From Leptothrix sp. (in: b-proteobacteria) (GTDB lineage Bacteria; Pseudomonadota; Gammaproteobacteria; Burkholderiales; Burkholderiaceae_C), in the NCBI GenBank assembly GCA_013822265.1, contig PNKD01000016.1, positions 1 to 48,995 on the forward strand: a DNA stretch of 48,995 nt. The letters run 5' to 3'. Position numbers and translations under genes: made by a program. The notes below the pieces were generated by a model. It ran no database searches and was not told where the DNA came from. It saw only the letters and a list, made by a program, of their open reading frames with translations. Positions 11,575 through 22,309 of this stretch are shown here, piece by piece; within the stretch, counting starts at the first letter, position 1, and each line of letters opens with the position of its first letter.

Positions 11575-13053
11575 TCAGGGGCAGGCGGCAATCACCTGCG
11601 CCACCGACGCCGTGAGCTTCTTGCCGTAGGGCACGTGCAGGAACTCGTTCGGCCCGTGGGCGTTGCTCTTGGGGCCCAGCACGCCGCAGACCATCATCTG
11701 CGCCTTCGGGAAGCCCTGCTGCAGCATGCTCATCAGCGGGATGGTGCCGCCCTGGCCGATGTAGCCCACGGGCGCGCCGAAGTGCGCATTCGAGGCCGAG
11801 TTCATCGCGTTCTCGAGCCAGGGCGCGAGTTCGGGCGCGTTCCAGCCCGTGGCGCCCAGCGCGCCGGCGCGGCCATCGGCGTGGAAGGTGACCTTGGCGT
11901 TGTAGGGCGCGTTGTCCTCCAGCAGCGCCTTCAGCGCCAGGCTGGCCTCGTTGCCGTCGATCAGCGGTGGCAGGCGCAGCGAGAGTTTGAACGCCGTATA
12001 CGGACGCAGCACGTTGCCGGCGTCCTTCAGCTCCGGGAATCCGTCGGCGCCGGTGACGCTGAGCGTGGGCCGCCAGGTGCGGTTGAGCAGGCCTTGCACC
12101 GGGTCCGTCGTGGTCGGCAGCGTGGCGCCGCCGTCAGCGCCGCACGACCAGGGCATGCGCTTCCAGACCTCGTCGCCCAGGATGGCCGCGGTGGCGCGCG
12201 CCTGGGCCAGGCGCGATGCCGGCAGTTCGCAGTGAAAGCTCTCGGGCAGCAGGCGGCCGGTCTTGCTGTCCTCCAGCCGGTCGAGCACCTGGCGCAGGAT
12301 GCGGAAGGTCGACGGCACCAGGCCCGACGCATCGCCGCTGTGGATGCCTTCGGTCAGCACCTCGACCTTCAGCACGCCGCTGACCATGCCGCGCAGGCTG
12401 GTCGTCAGCCACAGCTGGTCGTAGTTGCCGGCGCCGCTGTCCAGGCACACCACCAGGCCCACCTGGCCCAGCCGCGGGCGCAGCGCGTCGATGTAGGCCG
12501 GCAGGTCGTAGCTGCCGCTTTCTTCGCAGCTTTCGACGACGCCGACGCAGCGCGGGTGCGGCAGGCCCTGTGCCTGCAGCGCCTCCAGCGCGGTGATGGC
12601 GGCGTAGACGGCGTAGCCGTCGTCGGCGCCGCCACGGCCGTAGAGCAGGCCGTTTTCGTACTTCGGCGTCCACGGCCCCAGGTCGCGGCGCCAGCCGTTG
12701 AACTCGGGCTGCTTGTCGAGGTGGCCATAGAGCAGCACGGTGTCCTGCGACGCGCCCTCGGGGCGGCCGCTGGCGGGCAGCTCGAAGAAGATGACCGGCG
12801 TGCGGCCCTCGATGCGCACCACCTCGAGCTTCAGGCCCGGCAGCTTGCGGCCCTCGACCCATGCCGCGGCGTCGCGCACGACACGGTCGACGTGGCCGTT
12901 TTTTGCCCAGTCGGCGTCGAACATCGGGCTCTTGGCCGGCACGCCAATGTAGTCGGTGAGCGCGGGCACGATGCGGCTGTCCCAGGCCTCGTCGGCAAAG
13001 GCGGCGAGGGCCGACACGGCAGCGGCTTCGACGGGGCGGGTGGGGGCGTTCAT
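11575..13053 (-). CDS. M20-family zinc dipeptidase/metallopeptidase
   Basis: Cytoplasmic di-zinc exopeptidase of the M20A/carnosinase-like group acting on small peptides. In the 492-residue product the zinc ligands are visible in LLYGHLDKQPE (His, Asp two residues on), GRGGADDGYA (bridging Asp) and the catalytic/ligand pair in ESCEESGSYD; LVVCLDSG supplies the next Asp and GGTIPL with the late region the last ligand area. A dimerisation (lid) domain occupies the middle, beginning near TTSLRGMVSGVLKVEV. The start ATG at 13053 has GGAG 9 nt upstream. The VOC-family gene lies 57 bp upstream on the same strand, so the two are probably co-transcribed. Confidence 0.9.
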   Translation of the reverse strand: MNAPTRPVEAAAVSALAAFADEAWDSRIVPALTDYIGVPAKSPMFDADWAKNGHVDRVVRDAAAWVEGRKLPGLKLEVVRIEGRTPVIFFELPASGRPEGASQDTVLLYGHLDKQPEFNGWRRDLGPWTPKYENGLLYGRGGADDGYAVYAAITALEALQAQGLPHPRCVGVVESCEESGSYDLPAYIDALRPRLGQVGLVVCLDSGAGNYDQLWLTTSLRGMVSGVLKVEVLTEGIHSGDASGLVPSTFRILRQVLDRLEDSKTGRLLPESFHCELPASRLAQARATAAILGDEVWKRMPWSCGADGGATLPTTTDPVQGLLNRTWRPTLSVTGADGFPELKDAGNVLRPYTAFKLSLRLPPLIDGNEASLALKALLEDNAPYNAKVTFHADGRAGALGATGWNAPELAPWLENAMNSASNAHFGAPVGYIGQGGTIPLMSMLQQGFPKAQMMVCGVLGPKSNAHGPNEFLHVPYGKKLTASVAQVIAACP

Positions 13054-13110
13054 GGGCAGGCTCCGCGGGGCATCCAGGGGTGTGTGCGCGAGTTCAGGGC
13101 GGTGCCGCCG

Positions 13111-13485
13111 TCAGGCCTGCGGCATGCAGAAGACGTTCAGCTTGTTGCCGTCGGGGTCGCGGAAATAGCCGCAGTAGAAGCCGCCGCCCCTGGGGCCGGC
13201 CGCACCCTCGTCGACGGCTCCCAGGTCCAGGGCGCGACGGTGCAGCGCGTCGACCTGTTCCGGCCGCTGCATCACCAACGCCACCATCGTGCCGTTGCCC
13301 GCCGTGGCCGCCTGGCCGTCGAAGGGGGTCATCAGCGCCAGGGACGGCTGGGTCATGCTGAGCCCCCAGCCGATGCCGCGCGGCGACTCCCAGAGGCGCT
13401 TGGCGCCGATCTCGGCCAGCAGTGCGTCGTAGAAGGCCGCGGCGCGCGGCAGGTCGTTGGTGCCCAGGGTCACGTAGCCGATCAT
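13111..13485 (-). CDS. VOC-superfamily (glyoxalase/bleomycin-resistance fold) protein
   Basis: A 124-residue single-module VOC protein: MIGYVTLGTNDLPRAAAFYD at the start, a middle strand-rich part, and a C-terminal RGGGFYCGYFRDPDGNKLNV with the typical DPDGN-x-x-x-(V/F) ending. The family includes small-molecule lyases, isomerases and binding proteins that use a metal site. The ligands here would be few (no obvious N-terminal His; the usual C-terminal Glu is replaced within KLNVF), so a specific reaction cannot be assigned. The ATG has GGAGA about 6 nt upstream. It precedes the M20 peptidase gene on the same strand. Confidence 0.85.
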   Translation of the reverse strand: MIGYVTLGTNDLPRAAAFYDALLAEIGAKRLWESPRGIGWGLSMTQPSLALMTPFDGQAATAGNGTMVALVMQRPEQVDALHRRALDLGAVDEGAAGPRGGGFYCGYFRDPDGNKLNVFCMPQA

Positions 13486-13626
13486 GTGTTTCTCCGGTGG
13501 CGGGGCGGGCCAGTGTAGGGGTCTTCGCGGCGCTCATGTTGCCGGGCCAGCGTCCGAAATACAGGGTGACCACCCCGGCGCCATGCGCGTTCGGTCGAGC
13601 ACTCCTTCCCGCAAGCTGGATCCGCC

Positions 13627-15159
13627 ATGAACTTCAACAATCGCCTCTTTGTCTGTGCGGTCGCGCCGGCCGTGCTGTTCATCGCCGCCTTGTCGGTGGG
13701 GCTGTGGGGCCTGGCGCGCACGCAGGCCGAGTTCGACCGCTACTCGACCTCGGAGCAGGCGGTGGCGAACGGGCTGTCCGAGATGTACGCCCAGGGCCTG
13801 CAGATGGGCCAGGCGTTGCGCAACATCGTTCTCGACCCGGGCAATGCCAAGGCCTACGAGAACATCACCGCAGCCGAGGCCGCGTTCGACCGTGCCCACG
13901 AAGAGGCGGCCAAGGCTGCGCGGGGCACGGCACTTGCTGCCGCGCTGGAGGCGACGAAGCCGCTGCGCGAGACCCAGGCGGCCAAGCAAAAGATCGTGCT
14001 GGAACTTGTCAAGACGGACCCGGCCGCGGCGATCAAAGCGCTCACGAGCGATGAGACACCGGCCTGGCGCGCCCTGCGTGCCAAGCTGCTGGAGCAGGTT
14101 GCGGCGGCGCGCCGGCTGGCTGAAGAGACGCATGCCGCGACGCAGGCGCGGGGCCGCCAGATGACGCTGCTGTCGGCGCTGCTGGCGCTGGTGGCCCTCG
14201 CCGTTGCCGGCGTGATGCTCTGGGTGCTGCGCCGCACGGTCGACCGCGAAATCGGCGCCGACCCGGCAGACGTCTGCGAGGCGCTGCGTCGCATCGCCCA
14301 GGGCGACCTCGGCGACACGGCCGTGGCCTCGGGCAACCCCCAGGGCCTGATGGCCGAACTGCAGCGCACCAAGGCGCGACTGCACGACCTGGTCTCGCGG
14401 CTGCGCGGCAGCACCGACAGCATCCACACCGCGAGCCAGGAGATCGCCGCCGGCAACCTCGACCTGAGCCGGCGCACCGAGCAGGCCGCAGCGAGCCTGC
14501 AGCAGACGGCGTCGTCGATGGAGCAGCTGGCCGGCACCGTCCGCCAGACCGCCGATTCGGCGCATCAGGCCAATCAGCTTGCGGTCTCGGCCGCCGACGT
14601 GGCCCGGCGCGGCGGCGACGTGGTCTCGAAGGTGGTCTCGACGATGGGCGAGATCAACGCCAGCTCGAAGAAGATCGCCGACATCATCGGCGTCATCGAC
14701 GGCATCGCGTTCCAGACCAACATCCTGGCGCTGAACGCGGCGGTCGAGGCGGCGCGGGCCGGCGAGCAGGGGCGCGGCTTCGCGGTCGTCGCGAGCGAGG
14801 TGCGCAGCCTTGCCCAGCGCAGCGCCACCGCGGCCAAGGAGATCAAGACCTTGATCGGCAACTCGGTGGATCAGGTCGAGGGGGGCGCGACGCTGGTGTC
14901 GCAGGCCGGCTCCACCATGTCCGAGATCGTCGCCTCGGTGCAGCGCGTGGCCGATATCGTCGGCGAGATCACGGCCGCGGCGTCCGAGCAGTCCACCGGC
15001 ATCGGGCAGGTCAACAGCGCGATCACGCAACTGGACCAGATGACGCAGCAGAACGCGGCGCTCGTCGAGGAGTCGGCGGCGGCGGCCGATTCGCTGAAGG
15101 GCCAGGGCCTGCAACTGGCCGACGTGGTCGGCACCTTCAGGCTCGGCGCGGTGGCCTGA
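13627..15159 (+). CDS. Methyl-accepting chemotaxis protein
   Basis: Transmembrane chemoreceptor signalling to CheA/CheW. The 510-residue product has a first transmembrane helix ([20 protein letters not shown]), a mostly helical periplasmic domain of about 150 residues of the four-helix-bundle type, a second helix ([20 protein letters not shown] near residue 180), a HAMP-like segment that is atypical ([20 protein letters not shown]) and a long coiled-coil signalling domain. The hairpin tip [20 protein letters not shown] and [20 protein letters not shown] are diagnostic. It ends TFRLGAVA without a CheR-binding NWETF-type pentapeptide. The ligand cannot be predicted. It stands alone, with 141 bp of unremarkable sequence upstream and no strong ribosome-binding site. 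Confidence 0.93.
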   Translation: MNFNNRLFVCAVAPAVLFIAALSVGLWGLARTQAEFDRYSTSEQAVANGLSEMYAQGLQMGQALRNIVLDPGNAKAYENITAAEAAFDRAHEEAAKAARGTALAAALEATKPLRETQAAKQKIVLELVKTDPAAAIKALTSDETPAWRALRAKLLEQVAAARRLAEETHAATQARGRQMTLLSALLALVALAVAGVMLWVLRRTVDREIGADPADVCEALRRIAQGDLGDTAVASGNPQGLMAELQRTKARLHDLVSRLRGSTDSIHTASQEIAAGNLDLSRRTEQAAASLQQTASSMEQLAGTVRQTADSAHQANQLAVSAADVARRGGDVVSKVVSTMGEINASSKKIADIIGVIDGIAFQTNILALNAAVEAARAGEQGRGFAVVASEVRSLAQRSATAAKEIKTLIGNSVDQVEGGATLVSQAGSTMSEIVASVQRVADIVGEITAAASEQSTGIGQVNSAITQLDQMTQQNAALVEESAAAADSLKGQGLQLADVVGTFRLGAVA

Positions 15160-15188
15160 CGGCGCGATGACCGCGGGGGCCGCCGCGC

Positions 15189-15977
15189 TCAGAGATTGAA
15201 GTCGTAGTCGATGATCAGCGGCGCGTGGTCGGAGAAGCGCTGCTCGAGGTAGATGTGCTCGCGCCTCGCCTTGGCTGCGATGCCGGGCGTGGCCAGGTGA
15301 TAGTCGAGCCGCCAGCCCACGTTGTTGGCCCAGGCCTGGCCGCGGTTGCTCCACCAGGTGTATTGCTCGGGGTGGGGGTTGAGCCGGCGGAACACGTCGA
15401 CCAGTCCGCCTTCGGTGAGCAGCCGCGTCATCCAGTCGCGCTCTTCGGGCAGGAAGCCGCTGTTCTTCTGGTTGCTGCGCCAGTTCTTCAGGTCGATGGC
15501 CTGGTGGGCGATGTTGACGTCGCCCACGAGGACGAACTCGCGCTCGGCCTTCAGGCGCATCAGGTGCGGATACATCTGCGCCAGGAAACGGAACTTGGCG
15601 GCCTGTCTGTCCTCGCCGCTGCTGCCGCTGGGGAAGTAGCAGCTGACGACGCTGAACTTGCGCCTGGGCGTGTCGTAGCGGGCCTCGACCCAGCGGCCTT
15701 CGGCGTCGAACTCGTCGCTGCCGAAGCCGGTGATGACGGCGCTGGGCGCCTTCTTGACGAACAGGCCCACGCCCGAGTAGCCCTTCTTCTCGGCGCAATG
15801 GAAGTGGCCCTGCAGGCCGGCCACGGTGTCGAGCGTGCCCCGCATGTCGGCGGCCTGGGCCTTGAGCTCCTGCACGCCCATACAATCCGCAGCCGCATCT
15901 TGGGCCCAGGCCGCGAAGCCTTTCGTGGCTGCCGAACGGATGCCGTTCAGGTTCAGAGAGATCAGTCGAAGACCCAA
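15189..15977 (-). CDS. xth: Exodeoxyribonuclease III (AP endonuclease, ExoA/Xth family)
   Basis: Mg2+-dependent 3'-5' exonuclease and AP endonuclease for base-excision repair. Motifs: LISLNLNGIRSA at the N-terminus, GVQELKAQAADM (catalytic metal-binding Glu), YFPSGSSGEDRQAAKF, GDVNIAHQAIDLKN (active-site Asp and Asn), and RFSDHAPLIIDYDF (catalytic Asp-His). The family normally begins directly before LISLN, so TTG 15977, with AGGGA upstream, is preferred (262 residues). An ATG at 16001 would add eight residues and would overlap the pyrE start codon on the opposite strand. The gene is head-to-head with pyrE. Confidence 0.92.
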   Translation of the reverse strand: MGLRLISLNLNGIRSAATKGFAAWAQDAAADCMGVQELKAQAADMRGTLDTVAGLQGHFHCAEKKGYSGVGLFVKKAPSAVITGFGSDEFDAEGRWVEARYDTPRRKFSVVSCYFPSGSSGEDRQAAKFRFLAQMYPHLMRLKAEREFVLVGDVNIAHQAIDLKNWRSNQKNSGFLPEERDWMTRLLTEGGLVDVFRRLNPHPEQYTWWSNRGQAWANNVGWRLDYHLATPGIAAKARREHIYLEQRFSDHAPLIIDYDFNL

Positions 15978-15999
15978 GGATCCGTCCCTTCCCAAGACC

Positions 16000-16683
16000 A
16001 TGCAAAACGCTGTCGACCCCGCGCTGGCCCAGGAGTTCGTGAGCTTCGCGGTGCAGGCCGGCGTGCTGCGTTTCGGTGAGTTCAAGACCAAGGCGGGGCG
16101 GCTCTCGCCCTACTTCTTCAACGCCGGCCTGTTCGATGACGGCGCCAAACTGGGGCGCCTGGCGGAATTCTATGCACGCCGGCTGCTCACCGATGGCGCG
16201 CAGCGCATCGAGTTCGACATGATCTTCGGGCCCGCCTACAAGGGCATCACCCTGGCCGCCGCGCTGGCCGTGGAACTGGCGCGCCGCGGCCGCAACGTGC
16301 CCTACGCCTACAACCGCAAGGAAGCCAAGGACCACGGCGAAGGCGGCTCACTGGTCGGCGCCAGGGTGGCCGGGCGCGTTCTCATCGTCGATGACGTCAT
16401 TTCCGCGGGCACTTCGGTGCGCGAATCGATTGCCATGATCGGCGCCGCCGGCGGCCAGCCCTGCGGCGTGGTCATCGCCCTGGACCGCCAGGAGCGCGCC
16501 ACCGAAGGCGGCCGCGACGTGCCCTGGAGCGCGGTGCAGTACGTGGCGCGCGAATTGCAGCTGAGCGTGGCGGCCATTGCGACACTGGACGACCTGCTCG
16601 TGTATCTGAGCCACACTGCGGATCCTTCCCTGGCGGCCTTTGCCGCGCCGGTGCAAGCCTACCGCGACCGTTACGGAGTGTGA
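16000..16683 (+). CDS. pyrE: Orotate phosphoribosyltransferase
   Basis: Converts orotate and PRPP to orotidine 5'-monophosphate in de novo pyrimidine synthesis. In the 227-residue protein: FKTKAGRLSPYFFNAG (orotate-contacting region), GPAYKGITLAAALA, NRKEAKDHGEGG (flexible catalytic loop with Lys, His) and RVLIVDDVISAGTSVRES, the PRPP-binding signature with the paired aspartates. The ATG at 16000 gives the normal family N-terminus (MQNAVDPALAQEFVSFAVQA) although the ribosome-binding site is weak. The start codon region is shared with the divergent exonuclease gene. The following DUF4124 gene begins one base after the pyrE stop. Confidence 0.95.
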   Translation: MQNAVDPALAQEFVSFAVQAGVLRFGEFKTKAGRLSPYFFNAGLFDDGAKLGRLAEFYARRLLTDGAQRIEFDMIFGPAYKGITLAAALAVELARRGRNVPYAYNRKEAKDHGEGGSLVGARVAGRVLIVDDVISAGTSVRESIAMIGAAGGQPCGVVIALDRQERATEGGRDVPWSAVQYVARELQLSVAAIATLDDLLVYLSHTADPSLAAFAAPVQAYRDRYGV

Positions 16684-16684
16684 G

Positions 16685-17404
16685 TTGCTGAACTGGTTCC
16701 GTCCTCGTCCGATGCTGCACCGCTGGGGGCCCGCGGCGGCGCTGTTGGGTGCCGTGGCCGTCGCCTGGGCGCAGACCCCCGCCCGTCCGGCGACGGGCAT
16801 CTTCACCTGCATCGACGACAAGGGGCGCCGCCTGACCGCCGACCGCCCGATCGCCGAGTGCAGCGGCAGGGAGCAGCAGGTGCTGAACCGCGACGGCTCG
16901 CTGCGCACCGTGCTGCCGCCCACGTTGACCGCGGACGAGCGCGCCGAAAAGGAAGCCCGCGACCGCGCCGAGCGCGAGGCCAAGGCCGCCGCGGCCGATG
17001 CCGTGCGCCGTGACCGCAACCTGCTGGCGCGATTCCCGAGCGAAGAGGCGCACAACCGGGCGCGCGAGGCGGCGCTGGATACCGTGCGCCTGGCCATCAG
17101 GGCCACCGAGAGCCGGCTGCGCTCGCTGGCGGCCGAACGCAAGCCCTTGCGCGACGAGACCGAGTTCTACCAGGGCCGCACGCTGCCGCCCAAGCTCAAG
17201 GCCGCCATCGACGCCAACGACGCCGCCGTCGAGGCCCAGCGCGCATCGCAGGCCTCGCAGACCGTCGAACTCGAGCGCATCAACAAGCTCTACGACGCCG
17301 AACTCGAGCGCCTGCGCAGGCTGTGGTCGGGCGCGCCGGCGGGGTCGCTGGGGCCGTTGCCGGGCACGCCGGCACCCGGCGCCACCCGGCCTGCGTCACG
17401 CTGA
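16685..17404 (+). CDS. DUF4124-containing exported protein
   Basis: Function unknown. A 239-residue product beginning at TTG 16685, with GGAG at 16674-16677 inside the end of pyrE, so the two are likely translated from one message. The N-terminus has a hydrophobic stretch (WGPAAALLGAVAVAWAQ) that reads as a signal peptide or signal anchor. A DUF4124 module follows (GIFTCIDDKGRRLTADRPIA, with ECSGREQQVLNRDGSLR). The rest, from about residue 80, is a highly charged helical coiled coil rich in Glu/Arg/Ala (AEKEARDRAEREAKAAAADA, then LDTVRLAIRATESRL and further heptad-like runs), ending in a Pro/Gly tail. It is probably a periplasmic structural or scaffolding protein. Confidence 0.75.
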   Translation: MLNWFRPRPMLHRWGPAAALLGAVAVAWAQTPARPATGIFTCIDDKGRRLTADRPIAECSGREQQVLNRDGSLRTVLPPTLTADERAEKEARDRAEREAKAAAADAVRRDRNLLARFPSEEAHNRAREAALDTVRLAIRATESRLRSLAAERKPLRDETEFYQGRTLPPKLKAAIDANDAAVEAQRASQASQTVELERINKLYDAELERLRRLWSGAPAGSLGPLPGTPAPGATRPASR

Positions 17405-17431
17405 AACGGGCATCGCGGCCGCTCGCGGCGC

Positions 17432-18919
17432 TCAGCCCGCCGATCCGAGCCGCTGGCGCAGCAGTTCACCGGCCTGCGCCGGATTGGCTTTGCCCTTGCT
17501 GGCCTTCATCACCTGGCCGACCAGTGCGTTGAAGGCCTTGTCCTTGCCGGCGCGGAATTCCTCGACCGACTTCGCATTGGCGGCAATCACCTCGTCGACG
17601 ATGGCCAGCAGCGCGCTGCTGTCGTTCATCTGCTTGAGGCCCTGTTCGGCGATGACGGCGTCGACATCGCCATGCCCGCCCGACCACAGCAGCTCGAAGA
17701 CCTGGCGCGCGCCGCTGTTGGAGACGGTGGCATCGGCGACGCGCCGGATCAACGCCGCCAGCGTGGCCGGAGCCAGGCTCGCGGTTTCGATGCTGCGGCC
17801 TTCGGCATTCAGGCGCTTGCTCACCTCGCCCATCAGCCAGTTGGCGGCCAGTTTCGCGCCGACGGCCCGACCAGGGCCGACCCCGTGGCCCACGCAGCCG
17901 TCGCGCACCGCCTCGTAGTAGCGCGCGAAGGGCAGGCTCTGCGTCATCAGCGCGGCGTCGTCGGGCGACAGCCCGTCGTCGCGCTGCAGGCGCCCGGCCA
18001 TCGCCGCGGGCAACTCGGGCATCGCCGCCTGCACCTCGGCCACCCACCGCGGCGCGATCACCAGCGGCGGCAGGTCGGGGTCGGGGAAGTAGCGGTAGTC
18101 GTGTGCGTCTTCCTTGCTGCGCATGGCGCGCGTCTCACCCGTGTCGGGGTTGAACAGCACGGTGGCCTGCTCGATGGCCAGGCCGTCCTCGACGCGGTCG
18201 ATCTGCCACCGCACCTCGAAGTCGATGGCCTGCTGCAGGAAGCGGAAGCTGTTCAGGTTCTTGATCTCGCGCCGCGTGCCCAGCGCCTCGCCGGGCTTGC
18301 GCACGCTGACGTTGGCGTCGCAGCGGAAGCTGCCTTCCTGCATGTTGCCGTCGCAGATGCCCAGCCACACCACCAGCGCGTGCAGCGCCTTGGCGTACTC
18401 CACGGCCTCGGCGCTGCTGCGCATGTCGGGCTCGCTGACGATCTCGAGCAGCGGCGTGCCGGCGCGGTTGAGGTCGATGCCGGTCTGGCCGTGGTAATCC
18501 TCGTGCAGGCTCTTGCCGGCGTCTTCCTCGAGGTGGGCGCGGGTCAGGCGCACGGCGCGCGGCTGGCCGGCGAGCACGAACTCGATGCGTCCGCCCTGCA
18601 CCACCGGGATCTCGTACTGGCTGATCTGGTAGCCCTTGGGCAGGTCGGGGTAGAAGTAGTTCTTGCGCGCGAAGATCGACAGCGGCGCCACCTTGGCCTG
18701 CACCGCGAGGCCGAAGCGGATGGCGCGCTCGACCGCGCCGCGGTTCATCACCGGCAGCGTGCCTGGCAGCGCCAGGTCGACCGCGCAGGCCTGGGTGTTG
18801 GGCGCGGCGCCGAAGGCCGTCGAGGCGCCACTGAAGATCTTGCTCTGCGTCGAGAGCTGGGCGTGGGTTTCGAGGCCGATGACGACCTCGTAGCCGCGGG
18901 TCAGGGCGGGCGCGATCAC
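17432..18919 (-). CDS. gatB: Aspartyl/glutamyl-tRNA(Asn/Gln) amidotransferase subunit B
   Basis: tRNA-binding and kinase-like subunit of the GatCAB amidotransferase, which converts Glu-tRNA(Gln) and/or Asp-tRNA(Asn) to the amidated forms. Motifs: [20 protein letters not shown] at the start, [71 protein letters not shown] and [14 protein letters not shown], followed by the C-terminal YqeY-like tail domain. It is 495 residues, normal for the family. The GTG start overlaps the gatA stop (GTGA), as expected for stoichiometric subunits. Confidence 0.96.
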   Translation of the reverse strand: MIAPALTRGYEVVIGLETHAQLSTQSKIFSGASTAFGAAPNTQACAVDLALPGTLPVMNRGAVERAIRFGLAVQAKVAPLSIFARKNYFYPDLPKGYQISQYEIPVVQGGRIEFVLAGQPRAVRLTRAHLEEDAGKSLHEDYHGQTGIDLNRAGTPLLEIVSEPDMRSSAEAVEYAKALHALVVWLGICDGNMQEGSFRCDANVSVRKPGEALGTRREIKNLNSFRFLQQAIDFEVRWQIDRVEDGLAIEQATVLFNPDTGETRAMRSKEDAHDYRYFPDPDLPPLVIAPRWVAEVQAAMPELPAAMAGRLQRDDGLSPDDAALMTQSLPFARYYEAVRDGCVGHGVGPGRAVGAKLAANWLMGEVSKRLNAEGRSIETASLAPATLAALIRRVADATVSNSGARQVFELLWSGGHGDVDAVIAEQGLKQMNDSSALLAIVDEVIAANAKSVEEFRAGKDKAFNALVGQVMKASKGKANPAQAGELLRQRLGSAG

Positions 18920-20490
18920 AGCTGGGGCTCCTCGCCGGCATCGGGCCTTGCCCGGGACGGCGAAGCCCCCCCCGGGGGTGGCGACCGGAGGGCGCCTGGG
19001 GGCTCGCGTTCGTGCCAGTCGGTGGCCTGCTGCAGGGCATGCGCGGCGTGCAGCAGCGTGCCTTCGTCGAAGTAGTTGCCGATGAGCTGCAGGCCCACAG
19101 GCATGTCGTGCGCGCCGAAACCTGCGGGCACGCTCATGCCCGGCAGCCCGGCCAGGCTGGCGGGCAAGGTGAAGATGTCGGCCAGGTAGGCCTTGACCGG
19201 GTCGTCGCCCTGTTCACCCAGCTTCCAGGCCACGGTAGGCGCCACCGGGCCGGCGATCAGGTCGCAGGCCTTGAAACAGGTCTGGAAGTCGTCGGCGATC
19301 ATGCGCCGCAGCTTCTGCGCCTGCAGGTAGTAGGCGTCGTAGTAGCCGTGGCTCAGCACGTAGGTGCCGATCATGATGCGGCGCTGCACCTCGGGCCCGA
19401 AACCCTGGCTGCGCGTCTTCTTGTACATGTCCATCAGGTCGGCGTACTGCTCGGCGCGATGGCCGAACTTCACGCCGTCGAAGCGCCCCAGGTTGCTGCT
19501 GGCCTCGGCCGGCGCGATCAGGTAGTAGACGGGGATCGACAGCTCGGTGCGCGGCAGGCTGACGTCGACCAGCGTGGCGCCGAGTTTTTCCAGCTCGGCC
19601 AGTGCGGCGCGCACGGCGCCGTCGACGTCGGCGGCCAGCGCGGCCGGGAAGAATTCCTTCGGCAGGCCGACGCGCAGGCCCTGCAGCGGGCGCGCTGCCG
19701 TGGCGCCTTCGCGCGGGCGCCGCATCTGGGCATGGAAGTCCTGCGGCGGGCGCATTGCGCTGGTGGCGTCGCGTTCGTCGAAGCCGCTCATCGCCGACAG
19801 CAGCAGCGCGCAGTCTTCGGCGCTGCGCGCCATCGGGCCGGCCTGGTCGAGGCTGCTGGCGAAGGCGATCATGCCGTAGCGGCTGCACACGCCATAGGTG
19901 GGCTTGATGCCGCTGATACCGGTGAAACTGGCCGGCTGGCGGATCGAGCCGCCGGTGTCGGTGCCGGTGCTGGCCGGCACCAGGCGCGCTGCCACCGCGG
20001 CGGCGCTGCCGCCCGAACTGCCGCCGGGCACACGGCCGCGGTCCCAGGGGTTGCGCACCGGGCCGTAGGCCGAGTTCTCGTTGGCCGAACCCATCGCGAA
20101 CTCGTCGCAGTTGAGCTTGCCCAGGGTGACGGTGCCCGCCGCTGCCAGCCGCGCCACCACGGTGGCGTCGAAGGGGCTGGCGTAGCCCTGCAGCATCTTC
20201 GAGCCCGCGGTGGAGGGCAGCCCGGTGCGCTCGAAGTCGGTGACGAAGATGTCCTTGTGGGCGATGGGCACGCCCGTCAACGGGCCGGCCCTGCCGGCGG
20301 CCAGGGCCGCGTCGGCGGCGCCCGCGGCGGCCAGTGCGGCGCCGGCGTGGGTGCACAGGAAGGCGCCCAGCTCGGCGTGCTGCGGCAGGCGGTCCAGCAG
20401 CGCCTGCGTGAGCTCGACGCTGGAGACCGAGCGCGCGGCCAGCGCCCGACCCAGCGCGGCCACGCCCAAGGTGTGCAACGGGGCGTTCAC
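18916..20490 (-). CDS. gatA: Aspartyl/glutamyl-tRNA(Asn/Gln) amidotransferase subunit A, with repeat-derived C-terminal tail
   Basis: Glutaminase/amidase subunit that liberates ammonia for transamidation of misacylated tRNA. The amidase catalytic triad is visible: Lys in [12 protein letters not shown], the first Ser in [14 protein letters not shown] and the nucleophile region in [19 protein letters not shown]. The body ends near ALQQATDWH, where the family normally stops. About 30 further residues ([20 protein letters not shown] onwards) are encoded by a copy of the GC-rich intergenic repeat at 18964-19005, so the native stop appears to have been displaced. The frame then runs on to overlap the gatB start, keeping translational coupling. 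An ATG at 20490 begins [14 protein letters not shown]. Confidence 0.95.
   Translation of the reverse strand: MNAPLHTLGVAALGRALAARSVSSVELTQALLDRLPQHAELGAFLCTHAGAALAAAGAADAALAAGRAGPLTGVPIAHKDIFVTDFERTGLPSTAGSKMLQGYASPFDATVVARLAAAGTVTLGKLNCDEFAMGSANENSAYGPVRNPWDRGRVPGGSSGGSAAAVAARLVPASTGTDTGGSIRQPASFTGISGIKPTYGVCSRYGMIAFASSLDQAGPMARSAEDCALLLSAMSGFDERDATSAMRPPQDFHAQMRRPREGATAARPLQGLRVGLPKEFFPAALAADVDGAVRAALAELEKLGATLVDVSLPRTELSIPVYYLIAPAEASSNLGRFDGVKFGHRAEQYADLMDMYKKTRSQGFGPEVQRRIMIGTYVLSHGYYDAYYLQAQKLRRMIADDFQTCFKACDLIAGPVAPTVAWKLGEQGDDPVKAYLADIFTLPASLAGLPGMSVPAGFGAHDMPVGLQLIGNYFDEGTLLHAAHALQQATDWHEREPPGALRSPPPGGASPSRARPDAGEEPQL
18964..19005. repeat. GC-rich repeat, copy 2, inside the gatA 3' end
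   Basis: On the minus strand it reads AGCCCCCAGGCGCCCTCCGG followed by TCGCCACCCCCGGGGGGG, matching copy 1 at 3403-3440 apart from the short variable middle. Unlike copy 1 it is in a coding frame, where it specifies the Pro/Gly/Ser/Arg tail of GatA. Confidence 0.6.
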
Positions 20491-20548
20491 TGGACTGCCC
20501 TGCGCGCTGCGCGCTTGGGCATGAGCGCTGGGGAGCCGGTCGGCGCGC

Positions 20549-20848
20549 TCATTCGATCACCTTGGGCACGAGGAAGAGGCCGTCTTCCACGGCCGGCGCG
20601 CTGCGCTGGTTGGCCTGGCGCCTGTCGGTCTCGGTGACGAGGTCGTCACGCAGCCGCAACTCGACCGCCTGCACCGCCGACAGCGGCGTGTACAGCGGCT
20701 CGACGCCGCGCGTGTCGACGGCGCTCATCTGCTCGACGATGCCGAAGAAGCCGTTGAGCTGCTCGAGCATCAGCGCTTGCTGCGGCGCCGAGAGTTCCAG
20801 CCGCGCCAGGTGGGCGATGCGGCTCACGTCCTGCAGGGTCAGGGCCAT
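20549..20848 (-). CDS. gatC: Aspartyl/glutamyl-tRNA(Asn/Gln) amidotransferase subunit C
   Basis: Small 99-residue linker subunit that wraps around GatA and stabilises the GatA-GatB interface. The sequence is typical: [20 protein letters not shown] at the N-terminus, [20 protein letters not shown] in the middle, and [13 protein letters not shown] and [13 protein letters not shown] at the end. It leads the gatCAB operon; 58 bp separate its stop from the gatA start. A 9-bp hairpin lies about 50 bp upstream and the divergent mreB operon begins 350 bp away. Confidence 0.95.
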   Translation of the reverse strand: MALTLQDVSRIAHLARLELSAPQQALMLEQLNGFFGIVEQMSAVDTRGVEPLYTPLSAVQAVELRLRDDLVTETDRRQANQRSAPAVEDGLFLVPKVIE

Positions 20849-22245
<1,397 letters not shown>

Positions 22246-22250
22246 ATGCC

Positions 22251-22289
22251 AGCCCCCGCCGCTGCGCGTCTGCCCCCCGCGGGGGCTTG
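22251..22289. repeat. GC-rich repeat, diverged copy 3, between mreB and mreC
   Basis: AGCCCCCGCC, a variable middle, then TGCCCCCCGCGGGGGCTTG. It has the same C-run / variable / C-run-G-run layout as the copies at 3403 and 18964 and can fold as a CCCCCGCGGGGG hairpin. It occupies most of the 64-bp mreB-mreC gap. Confidence 0.4.
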
Positions 22290-22309
22290 ACCCGCCGGGA
22301 CGCCGCGCC

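Noticed and set aside
13534-16335. Long minus-strand open frame opposite the chemoreceptor, exonuclease and pyrE
   Set aside because: Crosses three well-supported genes and shows no domain. It is a third-position GC artefact.
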